From Agelaius tricolor (Eukaryota; Chordata; Aves; Passeriformes; Icteridae): DNA of 64,000 bases. Position numbers and translations under genes: made by a program. This document shows, piece by piece, positions 35,601 through 48,800 of the stretch (its first letter is position 1; every line of letters starts with the position of its first letter). The notes under the pieces are model-generated. The model was not told the origin of the DNA. It ran no database searches and saw only the letters and a program-made list of their open reading frames with translations. Where the stretch lies: assembly GCA_023055355.1 (NCBI GenBank), contig JALJCS010000004.1, positions 27,494,744 through 27,558,743 of the forward strand. Reading direction: 5' to 3'.

Positions 35601-36335
35601 CAGAAGTTTCCTTCTTACATCCATCTGGCAAAATAGAGATATCCTCAATGACAGAAATGTTCTCCCCACTCTTCTTATTTTTACAGGTGCCAATCTTGCT
35701 AGACAAAATAGCTTTGGTATAGAAGGACAGGTATAATAGCTAATAAAGCCTTTTTCTTGGGAAGTTCTTCAAAAAAGCAGAGTGGCCTTTGGACATGTCA
35801 TCTGCCATCCATAAATGACTTGGCTGATGTGAATGAGCAATATTTAGTTTTCAAGTTCACAGGCAGATGGATATATTCTTTGTATGTTTGGATTTTGGAC
35901 TCTCTGTACTTAGAGTCCAAAACACCAAAACACTGGTGTTTGTTTAATGCTGGTAATTCGTAGACTGTAGTAATTACATTTTCAATGCAACTCTGTAATT
36001 GTATGAATGGTGGTTAATAATAGTTGTAAATACTAATAGCTTTACTTCTGACCCAAAGCTCACCTGTTCCATAAACAAGATGAAAGGACACAGATGTACA
36101 TTTCTGCCTCTTCTCTACATGTAAATTAAAACTAAGAACATGCAGAGCCATGCGGAATCAACTCCTTCAGAAAAGCAATGGAGCAGAATTGTTTGCTTGG
36201 TCTCTCTGTTACACACAATGACTTGGCAAAGCTAACTGTAGAACTTTACTGCCTTCTCAAACAGACTACAGCTCCAATACTAGTCCATGACTGGGGACAG
36301 TGTAGTGATACCACATTGATACCACTTTGATGGTC
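32683..36335. other. AT-rich intergenic DNA, no gene recognised
   Basis: No gene or interspersed element recognised. It holds short open frames only, plus one hairpin at 35,893-35,922 that is listed separately. Confidence 0.65.
35893..35922. repeat. hairpin, 11-bp perfect stem
   Basis: TTTTGGACTCT and AGAGTCCAAAA are separated by eight bases (CTGTACTT). No neighbouring element or gene explains it. Confidence 0.9.
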
Positions 36336-36915
36336 TGTCTTGGTTTGAAAAGACAGGTGTCAGCTAAGGAAGGCAGGAGCATTCCTTGAAATGGAAAATT
36401 TAAACCCCTTCCCTCTAAATTATTATTATTTTTAAATTAAGGGGCTCTTAGGAAAAGATATGGGAATAGGAATAACAGTTCTTTACTAGGAAAACTAAAA
36501 ATACAAATGTAATAGTACAAAAAAAAAAATAAAACAAACTACTGACAGAGTCTGAATATGGCCTGACACCCTGTTGGTCAGGGTGTTGGTAGTAGTTTTG
36601 ATTAAATGGTGATTGTAGTCTTTTTGGAGTGATAGATGTGGTTTTGTTGAAGCACTGATTTTGTAGAAGGGTGTAGTTTTCTTTTGAAGGTCTGGTGGTG
36701 GTGTAGATGGGTCTGGTTTTCTTCTGGGAATCTAGTGGAGAAGACAGCTGTTCTTCTGCAAATCTAGTGGGAAAAGACTGTTCTAAATATGAGGTTATAT
36801 CCAGGTTGGAATGCTTGGCTCCTCCCCCTGGATGGAGTATCACAGTGGGATGATGCAATTTTATCAGTCATGCAGTGAGACTCAATGGCCCATTAACAGA
36901 AGATATTTCTTGGAG
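36336..36915 (-). mobile_element. truncated ERVL-type LTR, minus orientation
   Basis: The left edge TGTCTTGGTTTGA closely parallels the edge of the 22,877 LTR, and the following sequence resembles a songbird ERVL LTR. On the minus strand a polyadenylation-like AGTAAA lies about 150 bp before the LTR end (+ strand 'tttacta' near 36,482). By analogy the element reads leftwards. Recognisable LTR stops near 36,915 without a matching inverted end, so its 5' part is missing. A small hairpin (ACACCCTG/CAGGGTGT) lies at 36,566-36,586. A 136-codon frame (36,448-36,858, minus) runs in the LTR sense direction and is not taken as a gene. Confidence 0.7.
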
Positions 36916-39900
36916 GTAGAGAAGACTGCAAATTCAGAGATGTAATTTTTCCTAAGATTTCAACTCTGAACACCACTGAAAGCAAAACATTTCTCCAATT
37001 TCACATTTGGATCAGAAGCAGAGACTTGAATGCAATCTGCATCGTACACTGCACAGGGCAAGATACCAGATACTTTGATTGGTTAAATAGTGCATACAGA
37101 GGTAAATACTATTTGGACAATGATAAACTGCAGAGGCATACAACAAATCATTCTGTACATATTGCTGTGCTTTACTTTAGTTTTACCAATTCATCTGTCC
37201 ATAAACTCCTGAACTAGACAGGTCAGGTTCCTTCCATTCTAAATTTTTTAACTCTAAAGAATACGTCATGCAGGAGCTCCCAATATTGCTAACACAAGAC
37301 TTGCTAATAAGATATTGCCCTATCTTTTCAAATATTGGAACAACTGTTGCATTGACAAGTATACCAGAGCACATGTTGCTCTGGACAACATCCCTTGAAG
37401 GACTTCTGAGGAAAGCTTTTAAAATTAGATTGTCTGAGAGTGGGGTCTGTCAAATATGTGGCAATCTTTAGCAAAATACAACATTTTAAAAAAACCAAAA
37501 CCACTATAATCTGACAAAACCAGACACTCCTTGTAGGTATTATGTGTCTGAAGAATTATGATAAGGTTAATATGCTTTGTCACTTATTTGGCTTCACTTC
37601 TCTTCTATGGGCAAGGCCTGTGGCTTTAAACAATCCTGTTTGTGTGTAAATAAATGCCCTTTTAATTTGTCATAATTGCAAGTATTTTGTGTTGTAGTTA
37701 TAAATAATTAATATACCTTCTATGATTTTTTTACTCTCTTTTACCTTACAGGGCATACTTCCCCTTCTTTTTGTATGTGCAATCTCCAATAGCAATAATA
37801 ACAGTTACGAAGTATGTCCGCAGGGAAGACTATTTCCCAAAGAATCCTTAAAATGTAAATCTATGCACCATTCTTGCCAACATGTATGCTTCGGTATGTG
37901 AAACTAATATTCACTACTTGCAGCATAATAATCCAAAACCCGTAAATTTCAAACATAAAAGTTATGAGAAAGTTTCCAATTTTAGCTCTGTATAACAACA
38001 TACATGGTGCTACCTCCAGTAACAGAAGTAACTGTGTAGTTATACCATCTGACTTTTGAAGTGTAACTTTTATGTTGAAATGAAGAAGAGTGTTCTATTT
38101 AATACTGAATGCTTCTGCTAGTATAACTTATTCTACTCTTAAGAGCTCCATGAAAAAAAATGGTGATCCATCCTCGTTTGGATAAAGACAAAATGCATAA
38201 CCACATACTTAATATATTTAGATTAGCAGCTATAACAGTTAGGATCATAGTTACCTTTGATCTCAGATTGGTTTTCTACAGCTTAATTCCACTTAATGCA
38301 ATGGATTAATCTTGCTTTATAGAGCCAGGACTAAAATTTGATCTATAATAAATTATTACCATTCTCTAAAAAAGAAAATGGTAATTAGTGGTTTTTAACT
38401 TGAAATTTAAGCAAATGCTGTAATGAAAAGTATAATATTGTGTCTATGTACGTATATATACACATATGAATATACATTAAGAAAATTATGCTGTAATATT
38501 GAAGAGTAAGGCTATAAAAGAGAAGTACATACAATTTTTAATCAAGGTGGTACTTATGAAAAGTGTTTATTGGTCCCTTTTCAGGTTCTTTTCTAAGTTC
38601 AGGGATGGAATACTTCAAGCATAAATAAAAAAATTTATAAATATTCCTGAGTCCTTCCTCACAGGGTACTTCTAGGTCCCAAAAATATATATTCTACCCA
38701 TTCTGCAGTGGAGCATGCAATAACAATGACCATGCCAAATATGATACACACAGTGATGAAATGAAACAATTATTGTTATCAACACTTTTTTTTTAGGGAA
38801 TAAATAGTTCTGTGTCATAAATGTAATCAAATGGGTTTCATAGGCGAAATCTTCTCAAAGTGAAGTTAGTACTTGTGACTCAGAGCAGAATCAGACTCTT
38901 ATTTCATTGGCTAGATCCTGTTCCCATTACTATTTTAAAAGGCTGCATCCCCAACAGCAGCCTAATGAATGATTTAATGGACACACAGCCTTGTTTCTGG
39001 TGACCCTGTTATATCTGTAAAGACTTTTTTCCTCAGTTTACTTCTCCTTCATGTTTTTCAATAAATCTAAGCAGTGAATCATTAATATTAATATTTTATG
39101 TATTTAAGTAAATCAGCAAGGCAGGCATCTCATCCAATATTGATATTTTGACCATGACTATATTATAAATTGACCTGAGAAATGAAATATATCAGAATGT
39201 TAATACTAGAGAACATAAAATGAGGGTCTCTTTAGATCCCCTTCATCTTCTCCTTAAGAGTCCTTTCAGACAGAATATTTTTGTAGTCATAGTAGTCTTT
39301 TGAGGAAGGCTTATGATTTAAAAAGTTGCTTGCAATTTTTATTTACAATCACTTGAATAACATGTGTAGACACATCAACTATTTGTAGCTTGTTAAAACA
39401 TTTAGCCTTGAAACACAAAGTAGATTCTCTTTTCTGATATTTGAAGGATCCCACAAGGTTATAAAACACCAATGGCCACACTCCTTGCACTAACAAAGCT
39501 GTGACACAACTTAAAACATTGTGTGTCACTGTACATGATGGAACCCACACTAACAAAATCATTGATACATTGGGACCCTCTTTTTCTAGGGAGGGGCTGG
39601 AGAGGTCCTATTTTATAACAAAAGGAAGAAATAATTAAATATGAATGGTGGATGTCTTTCAAATTAACTTTCTAAAGCTAGTACCAAATATATCCATGAG
39701 ACCAGTTGTGTACTCTGAACCCTAAGAATTTGCTTTGCTATTTGCTAGAACTGTGCTTGCATGGCTCTTCATCAGTGTCATCAGCTACTGTGTGCAAGAG
39801 GGCATTAGATTACTGTGATGCCCATTCCCATTACAGTTTCATGTTTATTGTATGTACAGTTGTATGTTTACTGAAAGGGCTCAGTTTCTCTGTACAGCTA

Positions 39901-40675
39901 TGTTGGCATAAATATACTCATGCAAATATTTTTAATACAGGCAAGGCCTAACGGAGCACAACGCTCTGAACTTCACTAACTATCATCTACTTAATATATA
40001 CTCTAAGGATTTGACAAAATCGGAATAGAATTTAAAATGTATGACTACTTTAGAAAAGCAGTCTGTATGTTAAAAAACTTTCTGAAAGGTATATCCCATA
40101 CAAAGACAAATTGCACTGGGAAGAGTTATTACACAAGTGATGCTGTTGTACATCGTGAGTACTGCTGCACTTTTGACCATTTTTTTGTCCAAATAAACTT
40201 AATAGAATCACTGCATTTTGTTTTAGTCATAACCCATAGTTAAATCCTGAGCAACAGGAAAAATAACAATAACATTCTCATCTTGTACTTATCTAATCAA
40301 CTGTGGCTTATTCATTGAACAATGATATATGGAAACAAACTGTAACTTATTTTTTAAATTTTATTCTGGATTTAATAAAGGCTCATGTAACACAGAAAGT
40401 TGGCGGGACAGTTATAGAGCATTCAATGTCCTAGCTATAGCAGAGCCTCTGTGTTTGATTAAAAAAGCAATATGCTTTTAGCACATGCCAGACTGAACAA
40501 TGGAACCTGTGAATAAAATCTTGAAAATTACTTTTCCTAGTTAAAAAGTGGAAGAATTATTGTTAAAAATATATATTATATAATACAAATATGTATAATA
40601 TAAATGTGTGTATTTGAATATTCAGTAGAGTGATTCAACCTTTTTTCAGGATTTAGTTTTCCAAATAAAATAATA

Positions 40676-40706
<31 letters not shown>

Positions 40707-41509
40707 AAAAACCAAAGCATGCAATGTACAAAGACCTGTGTTTCTTAAAGTTAACATGTAAAGTGGTCTGCTTAAGAAAGTATTGGTACTGGGATTGCAT
40801 TTATTGATACTATTGAAAATAGATAGGGCAGTACTCCATTCTAGCTTCATAACATTAGGTTTCTTTAAAATTTTTGTGTGAGCAAAGAAAAAAAACACCA
40901 AACCACCAAACACTCAAAGAAGCTCATCAACCAAACAACACCACCACCCCTCAGCCACAACTACCAGAACTTTTGATGACACTTAAGGTTAACCTCTGTT
41001 TGGAAAAAGAACCAAGCCATGCCAGAAGGCAAGCAGATAAAAAGCCCATGGAGTCTCTGCAGAGCCAGAGGAGCAGCCAATATGCCTAGTGGAGCAGCCA
41101 TGGTCCATCTGCAGGGGCTTTACCTCAGCTGAGCTGCCTGAGAGCACTGACACCAAAAAATTATCTTATGGAAAGGAATAGGGGACCCTGATAGTATTAG
41201 TAGAAGCAATGTCAACAAATAGCAAAATAACCTTTAGCTGAACTTATGTTTTTGGGTATTTTGTGGTTGCTGCAAACATCTCTGCATTATGTCCTTCAGT
41301 CTTAGACATATATATGTGAAACACACAGCATCTTCCTTACTTCTAGTTAACACAACAACCAGCTGCTGCATTGGGGGAAAAGTCATCCCTTTATAAATTC
41401 TAAGACTTTATAAATCATTTTGTCTAACTTCATGATGTGTTGTTTGGTGATCTCGGTTTTTTTTTTTTTTTTTAAACATTTCCAAACATTTCCCATTTTC
41501 TCCCGTTCC
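36916..41509. other. AT-rich intergenic DNA upstream of the CpG island
   Basis: No gene or interspersed element recognised. It contains one A/C-rich simple repeat (40,671-40,708) and a poly-T run (41,457-41,473) just before the composition switches to GC-rich. The very A/T-rich stretch at 37,650-38,600 contains homeobox-like TAAT cores, but these are expected by composition. Confidence 0.65.
40671..40708. repeat. A-rich (CAAA)n simple repeat
   Basis: CAAA units followed by an A run and AACC units. It is the only clear tract of this kind in A/C orientation on the + strand. The others are G/T. Confidence 0.8.
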
Positions 41510-42800
41510 AGGCCAGGCTCATCTTGTTGCACCAGAAGGGGTACGGCGGTGGCTGGGCTGGCAGCAAGCGGGGCCAGGCCCGGCCGCAGGCGGCACCGCA
41601 CCGCTGGAGAGAGGCAGGGGCCAGCCTGCCGCCGCCTTCACTTCGCAGGCGAACCGGAGAGCTAAGCCGGACCAGCCCGGCCCCTCGGTGTCATCCCGAC
41701 ACGGCGTGTGCTCCGGCAGCCGGGGGGAGACAAACTCGGCGGCAAGGGCCGCGAGGCTACAGGCCGGCAGGGACGGGACCGGGCACCCCGAGCGTACCCC
41801 GCTATCCCCCGGATCCCCCCTCCCACCGTCGCTGCGGGCGGCCGCCCAGCCCGCCCCGGTGAGACCCGCGGGCGGAGGGTGCCGGATTAGGTTTCAGGCC
41901 GCCGGGGCGTGCCCGAGCGCGCTGCCCCCGCGGCGAGGCTCGCTCGGCGCCGCTACTCGGGGGCGGGGAGGGCGGAAAGCCGGGCCGGTGGCGGGGCCCG
42001 CCGAACCGCTGGGGTAAGCAGGGTGCTGCTGGGCCGGGCGGCGGGGAGCGGGGAGAGCCCGCCCGAGTCGTCCCGCGGGGATGCGGGCCGGGAAGGGCGG
42101 GGAGGGTCCGCCGCGTCGCTGGAGTTTGAGCGACCATTTAAAATGCGTTTGCCTCTAGAAGTTTTATTTATTATTGTTCATTTGATCCGAAGGGTTTTGC
42201 CGGGGGGGGGGGCCGGAGGAGGAGAGAGGCCGCGGAGCCGCGGGCCGGGGGGATGAGCCTGTTGCTGTGTCCCGGCACATCCCCTCTTCCTCCGCCTCAG
42301 CCGACCGCGGGCGGCGGGAGCGGGTGTGGGGGCCGGGCTGGGCCGGGGCTCTGGCCTGCGGCGGGCGGGCGGTTCGCGGGCTCGGGCGGCCTGGCGGGGC
42401 GTCGTCCTCACGTAAACAAAAGCCAAACCTCCCCTGCCATCTGCAGGGAGCCCCGCTGCCCGTTCACGCATTCCTTATATATCTCCCGCGGGCATTTCAT
42501 GACGGGAGGCGGTCTGCTTATCTGCACCCGCTGCCACCGACCTTGCTAGCGGCCGCGGCCCGCGGCCGGCGCTTGTGGGCGGCGGCGTTGACTCTCGCTC
42601 GGAGCCACAGCCGGACCGGAGGCCCCTGCGACACTGGCCGTGTCCTCGGGCTCCAGGCGGGCCGGTGGCCGCGGTTCTTCGGGACCTGTTGCCGTGCTGG
42701 TGTCGGCGCTGCCCGCAGGTCCGACCCCGCCAGCAGCTCCCCGGTAACAGCTTTGGCTGGGTGGAAACGGAGATGTGCTCTTGGATGAGTCTGGGTGCGC
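41510..42800 (+). promoter_or_regulatory. MPDZ: CpG island, inferred MPDZ promoter and untranslated first exon
   Basis: The composition changes abruptly from A/T-rich to very GC- and CpG-rich and back again. Sp1-type boxes lie at 41,960-41,968 (GGGGCGGGG) and 42,095-42,102. A TATA-like 'ccttatatat' lies at 42,472-42,481. An A/T-rich pocket interrupts the island at 42,135-42,190. Possible splice donors for a non-coding first exon are GTGAGA at 41,859, GTAAGC at 42,014 and GTAACA at 42,745. I cannot say which is used. The first MPDZ coding exon lies 7.5 kb downstream on the same strand and needs an upstream 5' UTR exon, as in mammals. Many open frames here overlap in all frames because stop codons are rare in GC-rich DNA, and I list none as a gene. 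A divergent minus-strand transcript is possible. Confidence 0.75.
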
Positions 42801-45800
42801 TAAGGAAAGGGATGGTTCGTTTCTCGTGTCCCCCCTTGCTGCCAGCACCTCCCTGTGTTACTGGAAGGAGTATTAGGAGGAAGGAAAGAAAAAGAAAAAC
42901 TCACAAAACCGACCTTTTGAACTCCGGGTACAGCATTTAAGAGGTTTGATTTGCCGTTTGGCTGAAAAACGTTGGTTATAATTTTTTTCCTTTTCCTTGC
43001 CTTTTGCTTTTATAAACACTGTATCGTCCAGCTATATTTTTCTGTCCTAATACATGTAGAAGATTTTTTTTTAATTACAAACTGTTGGATAGGAAAGGTC
43101 CTTACTGGCTTTGGTCCCTGAAAGGGTGTTGGGAGTCTGTCGCAGTAGGAGAGCAGAGATTTACTGAGATAAAGAGGAGAGGTCTGAATTCTGCAGTTGC
43201 GGAAGTTCTATTGTGTGATGCCCTGTGGTTTTCGTATCACTTGTGCGTTTCCTTAGGAAACAGCAACTCCTTGGTAGGGAGGAATCTAAACTGGAAAAGG
43301 GGAAAGTGGTAAAATGCTTTTTGGGAGTGTTACTTGATGCTTCTGTGAAAATTGAAAGTAATTGTCGCACTAAAAGAGAAGAATGCAAGTGGAAAATAAC
43401 TAAGGACATACCCACCTTAACAAGCAGCATTATTAGACAGAGAACATAATTTAAAAAAATACCAATTTTTAGTTGCATATTTTTATGTGTCGTATCTTGT
43501 TAACAGTAACATGCATGTAACATTTACTGATTAGCTGTGGTGTTTCTAATGGTTTCCTTAGTGCTTTGAAGAGGCTTTTCACTAGGAACTGGGTACATTC
43601 TCCCCCCTTCGTGCGGGAAGTGCACTACGGAAGTTAGACGGCTGTCAGCACTAGGGAAAGAGAGCTGCACTACGTAGATACTAATGGATCTTTTTATTCC
43701 ACCTGGCCCTGATGGGGCCCTGGTCTGTGAATTCTTCAGGCAAGAATGCCTTACATCTTCTCAGTCATGCAGATAGCTGTAGATGGTTTTGTTTTAACAA
43801 GTAGCACTTAATTCAGCATATTGAGAACTATTGTAAAGACCTTTTTAATCTCTGCTCCATGTTTCAAACACAAAAAAAAAAAAAATTAAAATTTTGTGAA
43901 GTGCATCCAGTACATTTTCTAATTGGCTTTATATTTGAGCATCCAGTTTTGGCTAATATAATGCCGTGCTGGCAGGATACTATATTATCATTGATAAGGA
44001 CAGTCTTGTTTCACTGCTGGTGTTCCTGACAAGTTGATAGGAAAATGTGCTATTTTTGCCTTGGCAATAATAACATATTTCTTTTGTAGGCTTTTCAGAC
44101 CCTGTCCTTATATCTGAAACCCCTTGCCCAGTGGTCTTGTTAAACAGCGTTATGATTTTCTGTATAAGTCACTTGTTATTGTCACAATACACAAAGAGAA
44201 ATTTCTGTTTTCAGTTTGTAGGGAAAATGATGACTCTTTGTTGATGCTTACTAGCAGCAGTTTGGAGAGGCTTTGTATTTATTCATTTATGTATGCAGTT
44301 GTCACCTCTGTGAAGAATCCAATACACATTGAGGTGCAACTGCTGTAAAATCTGTGCTTCATCAGGTTTAATTGAATTTAATGAATATGGTTATCATTTG
44401 CCTATGCTTGAAAACATAAAGAGCCAATATTAACCATGCCTGTATTTCATCAATTCAGTATATTCAGTAGCATCCCCTATATTCTGTATATGCTAAAAGT
44501 TGCTTTTCAGTTCCTGAAGCTAATGTGAAAGGATGCCAATTGATCTTAAGATATTTACTGAAAAAATAATTTTTTTTAAAGATGATCCGTTTGTTTCATT
44601 AACAAAAAAACCCCCAACAAACCCCACCAGAAACACCCTACCTTCTATGCTGTTGTTTTTGAAATGCTCTTTGCAAATCAATTTCAAATACACTATATCA
44701 CACACATTTGTCAGTAGGTGCAATCATTATGGATAGTTTAGTCCCATTTCCCAGTTGCAATTATTAGCATGTCAGTTACCATGGATATTATATCTTATGC
44801 TGATGTAGGGCTTCTTACATGTTACAGAAAATTATTAATTATACACGAGGAACAGATTGCCAGTTCATGGAGAAGGATTTTAAGTTTCTTTAATACATTA
44901 GAGTGATGCATTCAGAAGGTTAAAAGTAGTTGAATGTTCAAAATTCTGTTTTCGTAATTGATTCAAAGCACATGGTGCTGTTCATCAGCTCTATCGCAGA
45001 ACTTTTCTTCAACATATGAACCACTACCTCTATATGTATTTTTGATGCATTCAGCATTTTGCTAAATTCAAAGAGGCTAGTAATGTTTTTTCAAAGTACT
45101 TAGAGTCTTAATATAGGCTGTGCAATACTGCCTTTTTATTTCTGCTTTGAATGTTTTAGAGCAATTTTCATTAGCATTCTTATCAAATGTAGATGTCAGG
45201 CGTCTCTTGTTTGCTTGTTACATTCCAGGTAGTTGATGGAAATCTGCTTTGTTCCTTGTGGAACAGTGCACATTAATTTTGCTTTTTCTTTTTGTTCTCT
45301 TTTTCCCTGTTGGTCATTGCTGTCTTGCATTTATTTTCACACCCTTTGTGTGCTTAAAAAAGTACTGTATGCAACAGCAAAATTGCATTTGTAGAAAAGT
45401 AGCTAGGGAAAAAAACATAGAAAAGCATGAGATCTTTGAATTTACTGTGAATAGTTTTCACTGCCTTAATTTTCACAAGACTGCTCAGTATCTGGGGATC
45501 CACCTTAGTTTTCCTCCTGGGGTTAGTAGACATCTTTAAGGAGGTAAGTGGGAAAAATGGAAGAGCTCTTAGAATCTGCAGGGAAGGCAGAAAGTTAAGC
45601 AGTAATGAGCATCTTTCACTTCCTGTGTGGTTTGGTTTCTGTTCCTGCACCGCATGGGTGCTAACATGATATGCCTATTTGAGTGATAGCCAGAAAACTG
45701 GGGAGGAAGATGACATGGGATAAAAATCTTGTACTAAAGGATATCTCCAGCCCAGACAAACATAGGCCAAAGTGTTGGGTTAGAAGTTCCAAAATACTCT

Positions 45801-48800
45801 CTTTAGCAGTTGTAAAATGCATGTTGTGGTTACTTTGCTGCTTAATTGAAATAGATTTAATTTTAATCTCATGCAACTCCAAGCCAGAGTTTGGGCCTAG
45901 AGATCACTCTTAAGATAGGCATTTCTTCTGTATACTCAGAGTATTTCAAGTAATGCAGGAGCTATGGGGCAAAGCCTATTACTATGTTTTCTATCTTTGG
46001 CATTGCATGTTTCCTAATCCATGCTATGAGCATTAGTTTCCAAGGTATTACCTAAAATGGCTTTGTGAAACAGTAGATGGAGTATCCGTCAATGAAACAG
46101 AGTAGGTTTCCTTGTAGAAACTAAGCGATAGATGTGAAAGAATGATCAATGGAAATGGGTACCATTTTCACAGATCTTTTGTCTGTTTAGCTAAATACGT
46201 TCTGCAATTGTAGTGGAAAGGAGGTGATCAAATAAATTTCAGAAGTTAAAAAAAAATCTGCCACCTGTGCATTTTAGTGTTTCAGAAGTGGACAGATAGA
46301 AACCAGAGTTGCAACATGCCACCTGTTTTTTTGGCAACCAGTGTTATCAAAGAAGGGTAGCATGAAGAGTGGCAAAACCCCCCATTTTTGTTCATTAGCA
46401 TTGGAAGAATCAAATTTTGAAAGTGCAAGCTTGAAAGGGATCATCTTTAACTTTGGTTTGTTCTTAGAGTGAATGTGGTGTGTTTGTCACCTTATTCCTT
46501 GTGTTTTCTATTCTAATGTTCTAAAACAGCAGGAAAGCGAGAGAAGATGATGAGGTTTGATTTTTTTTTTCCTTTTTTTTTTTTTCTTTTTTGGTTTGTT
46601 TGGCTGTTTGTTTTTTGTTTACATCACAGCTTTTACCTGTGTGTTTAGAACTTGAACATAGATTTAACTTGCTGTTTGCTTAACTGTCTTTCTTCGATTT
46701 GCTTATAAAGTCTTGACTCAGACAGCTGGTGTTCTTATTACTGTGAAGAGATTAATTAACTTAGCACTGAAATACAAAAATAGTTAAATCTACTTTGAGC
46801 TAAGCTCCTAAGCTCTTTGAGGTGTGAAGATTGTTGTATCCTGTATAGAAGAGGTGGTTTTGGCTTCAGGTTCCTGTGATACAGACTGCTAGGAGATTGC
46901 AAAATGCGGAAATCAGAACTAAACTCCCCACTCTGCATCTAGAAATGCCATTATAAAAATATCCAGTATAACAGAATTAGGCCATTCAACAAGTAATCAT
47001 GCATTCCATTCTACTTCTCACTAGCACATTGTTGCTAAAATACTTAGAAGCAAGCTGGTTTAAAGGCCAGTGTGTCCTGTAGTGGGTGATGGTGTTTCTG
47101 GATACGTCTCTGCAATGTATTTTGGAGAGATATGTGGTTGCTTCTCCAAGTACTTCACTATGTTAATGTGCCACTAAGCTGGTGCTGGCAGATCCCACTT
47201 GTTAGCATGGATGTGGCACAGCAGGAGCAGTCGTGTGTCTATTTGTCCTTTCAGAGTGCAGGCAGAGCGAATAGGGGTCATCTTGGCCTGCAGCACTGTA
47301 GAGGCAAACATGGGTGTCCCTCAGTGCATTGCATCTGCCTCAGAGGAGGTGTCTGAGGGAAAACATTCTGATGACAGTTTTGGTCTTTCTCATGCTTATT
47401 GGTGATGTCGACAAAAGCATTAAGCTGACCAGCTGGGAAGGGATTCCCTACTAATATAAACCCAAATAAAGTGAATAAACGGAGAGTTCAAAATGGATTT
47501 GCTGATACTAGCATGGTGCTAGGGCAGTATTCACTCCTCTCTAAAGCATGAGATGAATAGAAAGTAAGTAATGAGTGTCTTAGCAGAGCTAAGGACTTCT
47601 TTTCATTGCAAATTACATGGCATAATTTCAGCCTATAGATAAGTTTAGGACTTGTGTCTGCTTGTAGAATCCTCTGCTGTAAGTTGTTAGAGTTCCTATC
47701 TTCAGAATTACATGAACACAAAGATGATTGTGGGTACTGTCACTTGTAAAATTTACATTTCTCGGCACAAGAAGAATGAAATTTTAGTCAAATTGAGTCA
47801 TAAAATAAAACAATATCCAGCTACCCCAAAAGGTAGAGACATTTTAGAGCTGCATCTCTTCTTGAGGTTCTTGCAGAGCTAAAGCAGAACAGTAACCCTC
47901 TATTTTTTCCTGAGTAGTTTCATCTGTGGAACATAAGATGTTATGTGCTTGTGCATATAGTGCTGTGATAAATGAAATAACTGAAAAAATACTCAATTTC
48001 TTATTTTTTGCACAGCTCTCTGGTTCCATCCACTACACAGCCCCAAGGATAGGTATTGAGAAAGAACTGGAACAGTGACACAGGAAAGAACTGCTTTGAT
48101 TTGAATTGATACTGAGGAAAACATCTACAAGCATGGCATAAATACCTCTGATTTTAAATAGTGGCTCTGAATAGAAGTGATAGTAGTTTTTAATCTACAA
48201 AGAAAAGCTATGGGTGATAAAGGTTTGGGGAAGTCAGCTTCTTTCATAACATTTAAATAATCTCATCCAGCCCTTCCCGTGTAAAATAGACTTTGTTTTG
48301 TCCTGTTTTATAGAGTGACAAGGTGAAAAAAACAAGATATATTTGAGTAGTTTTTCAGATCTGGTAATCACATGTTGGGATTTTCCTTGCCAAGTAAGAA
48401 AAAAAAATTATAAAGGCTTATTTTTACTTAAAAGCATAATTTGGACCATGGAGTCCAAATTACTTTGACAAAGTCAGGTTTAAGGGGTTTAATAATAATC
48501 CTAAAAAGGATGATCAGTGATTCTGTATCAATGTATTGTCAAATTCAAATGCAGTCTTCAGAGAGGTTATTACTCCCCATTCTTTTACTGGGCTGGACTG
48601 GGCTCTTGAGTAACCAGATCTAGTGGAAAGTTCTCTGCCCATGGCAAGTTTGGAACTAGGAAGCTTCAGGCATATTGAAACTAGGGAAGTCATATTGATG
48701 GAACTTGAAACCATTTTAAGTCCATTTGGTTTGCTTTTTCTGCACAAACTGCAAACAGTATAGGCTTTACAAAATGATCAGATTCTATAACTAATGATCC

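Noticed and set aside
41802..42137. 111-codon minus-strand open frame that might be a divergent gene
   Set aside because: Same GC-composition effect. The translation is low-complexity Pro/Arg/Gly and there is no supporting signal.
42472..42481. TATA-like sequence as the MPDZ core promoter
   Set aside because: CpG-island promoters usually lack a TATA box, and nothing here ties a start site to this position.
42267..42788. 173-codon open frame, the longest in the window
   Set aside because: It lies in the CpG island, where stop codons are rare. Overlapping open frames exist in other frames and on the other strand, and the translation is Arg/Gly/Ala/Pro-rich with no recognised domain.
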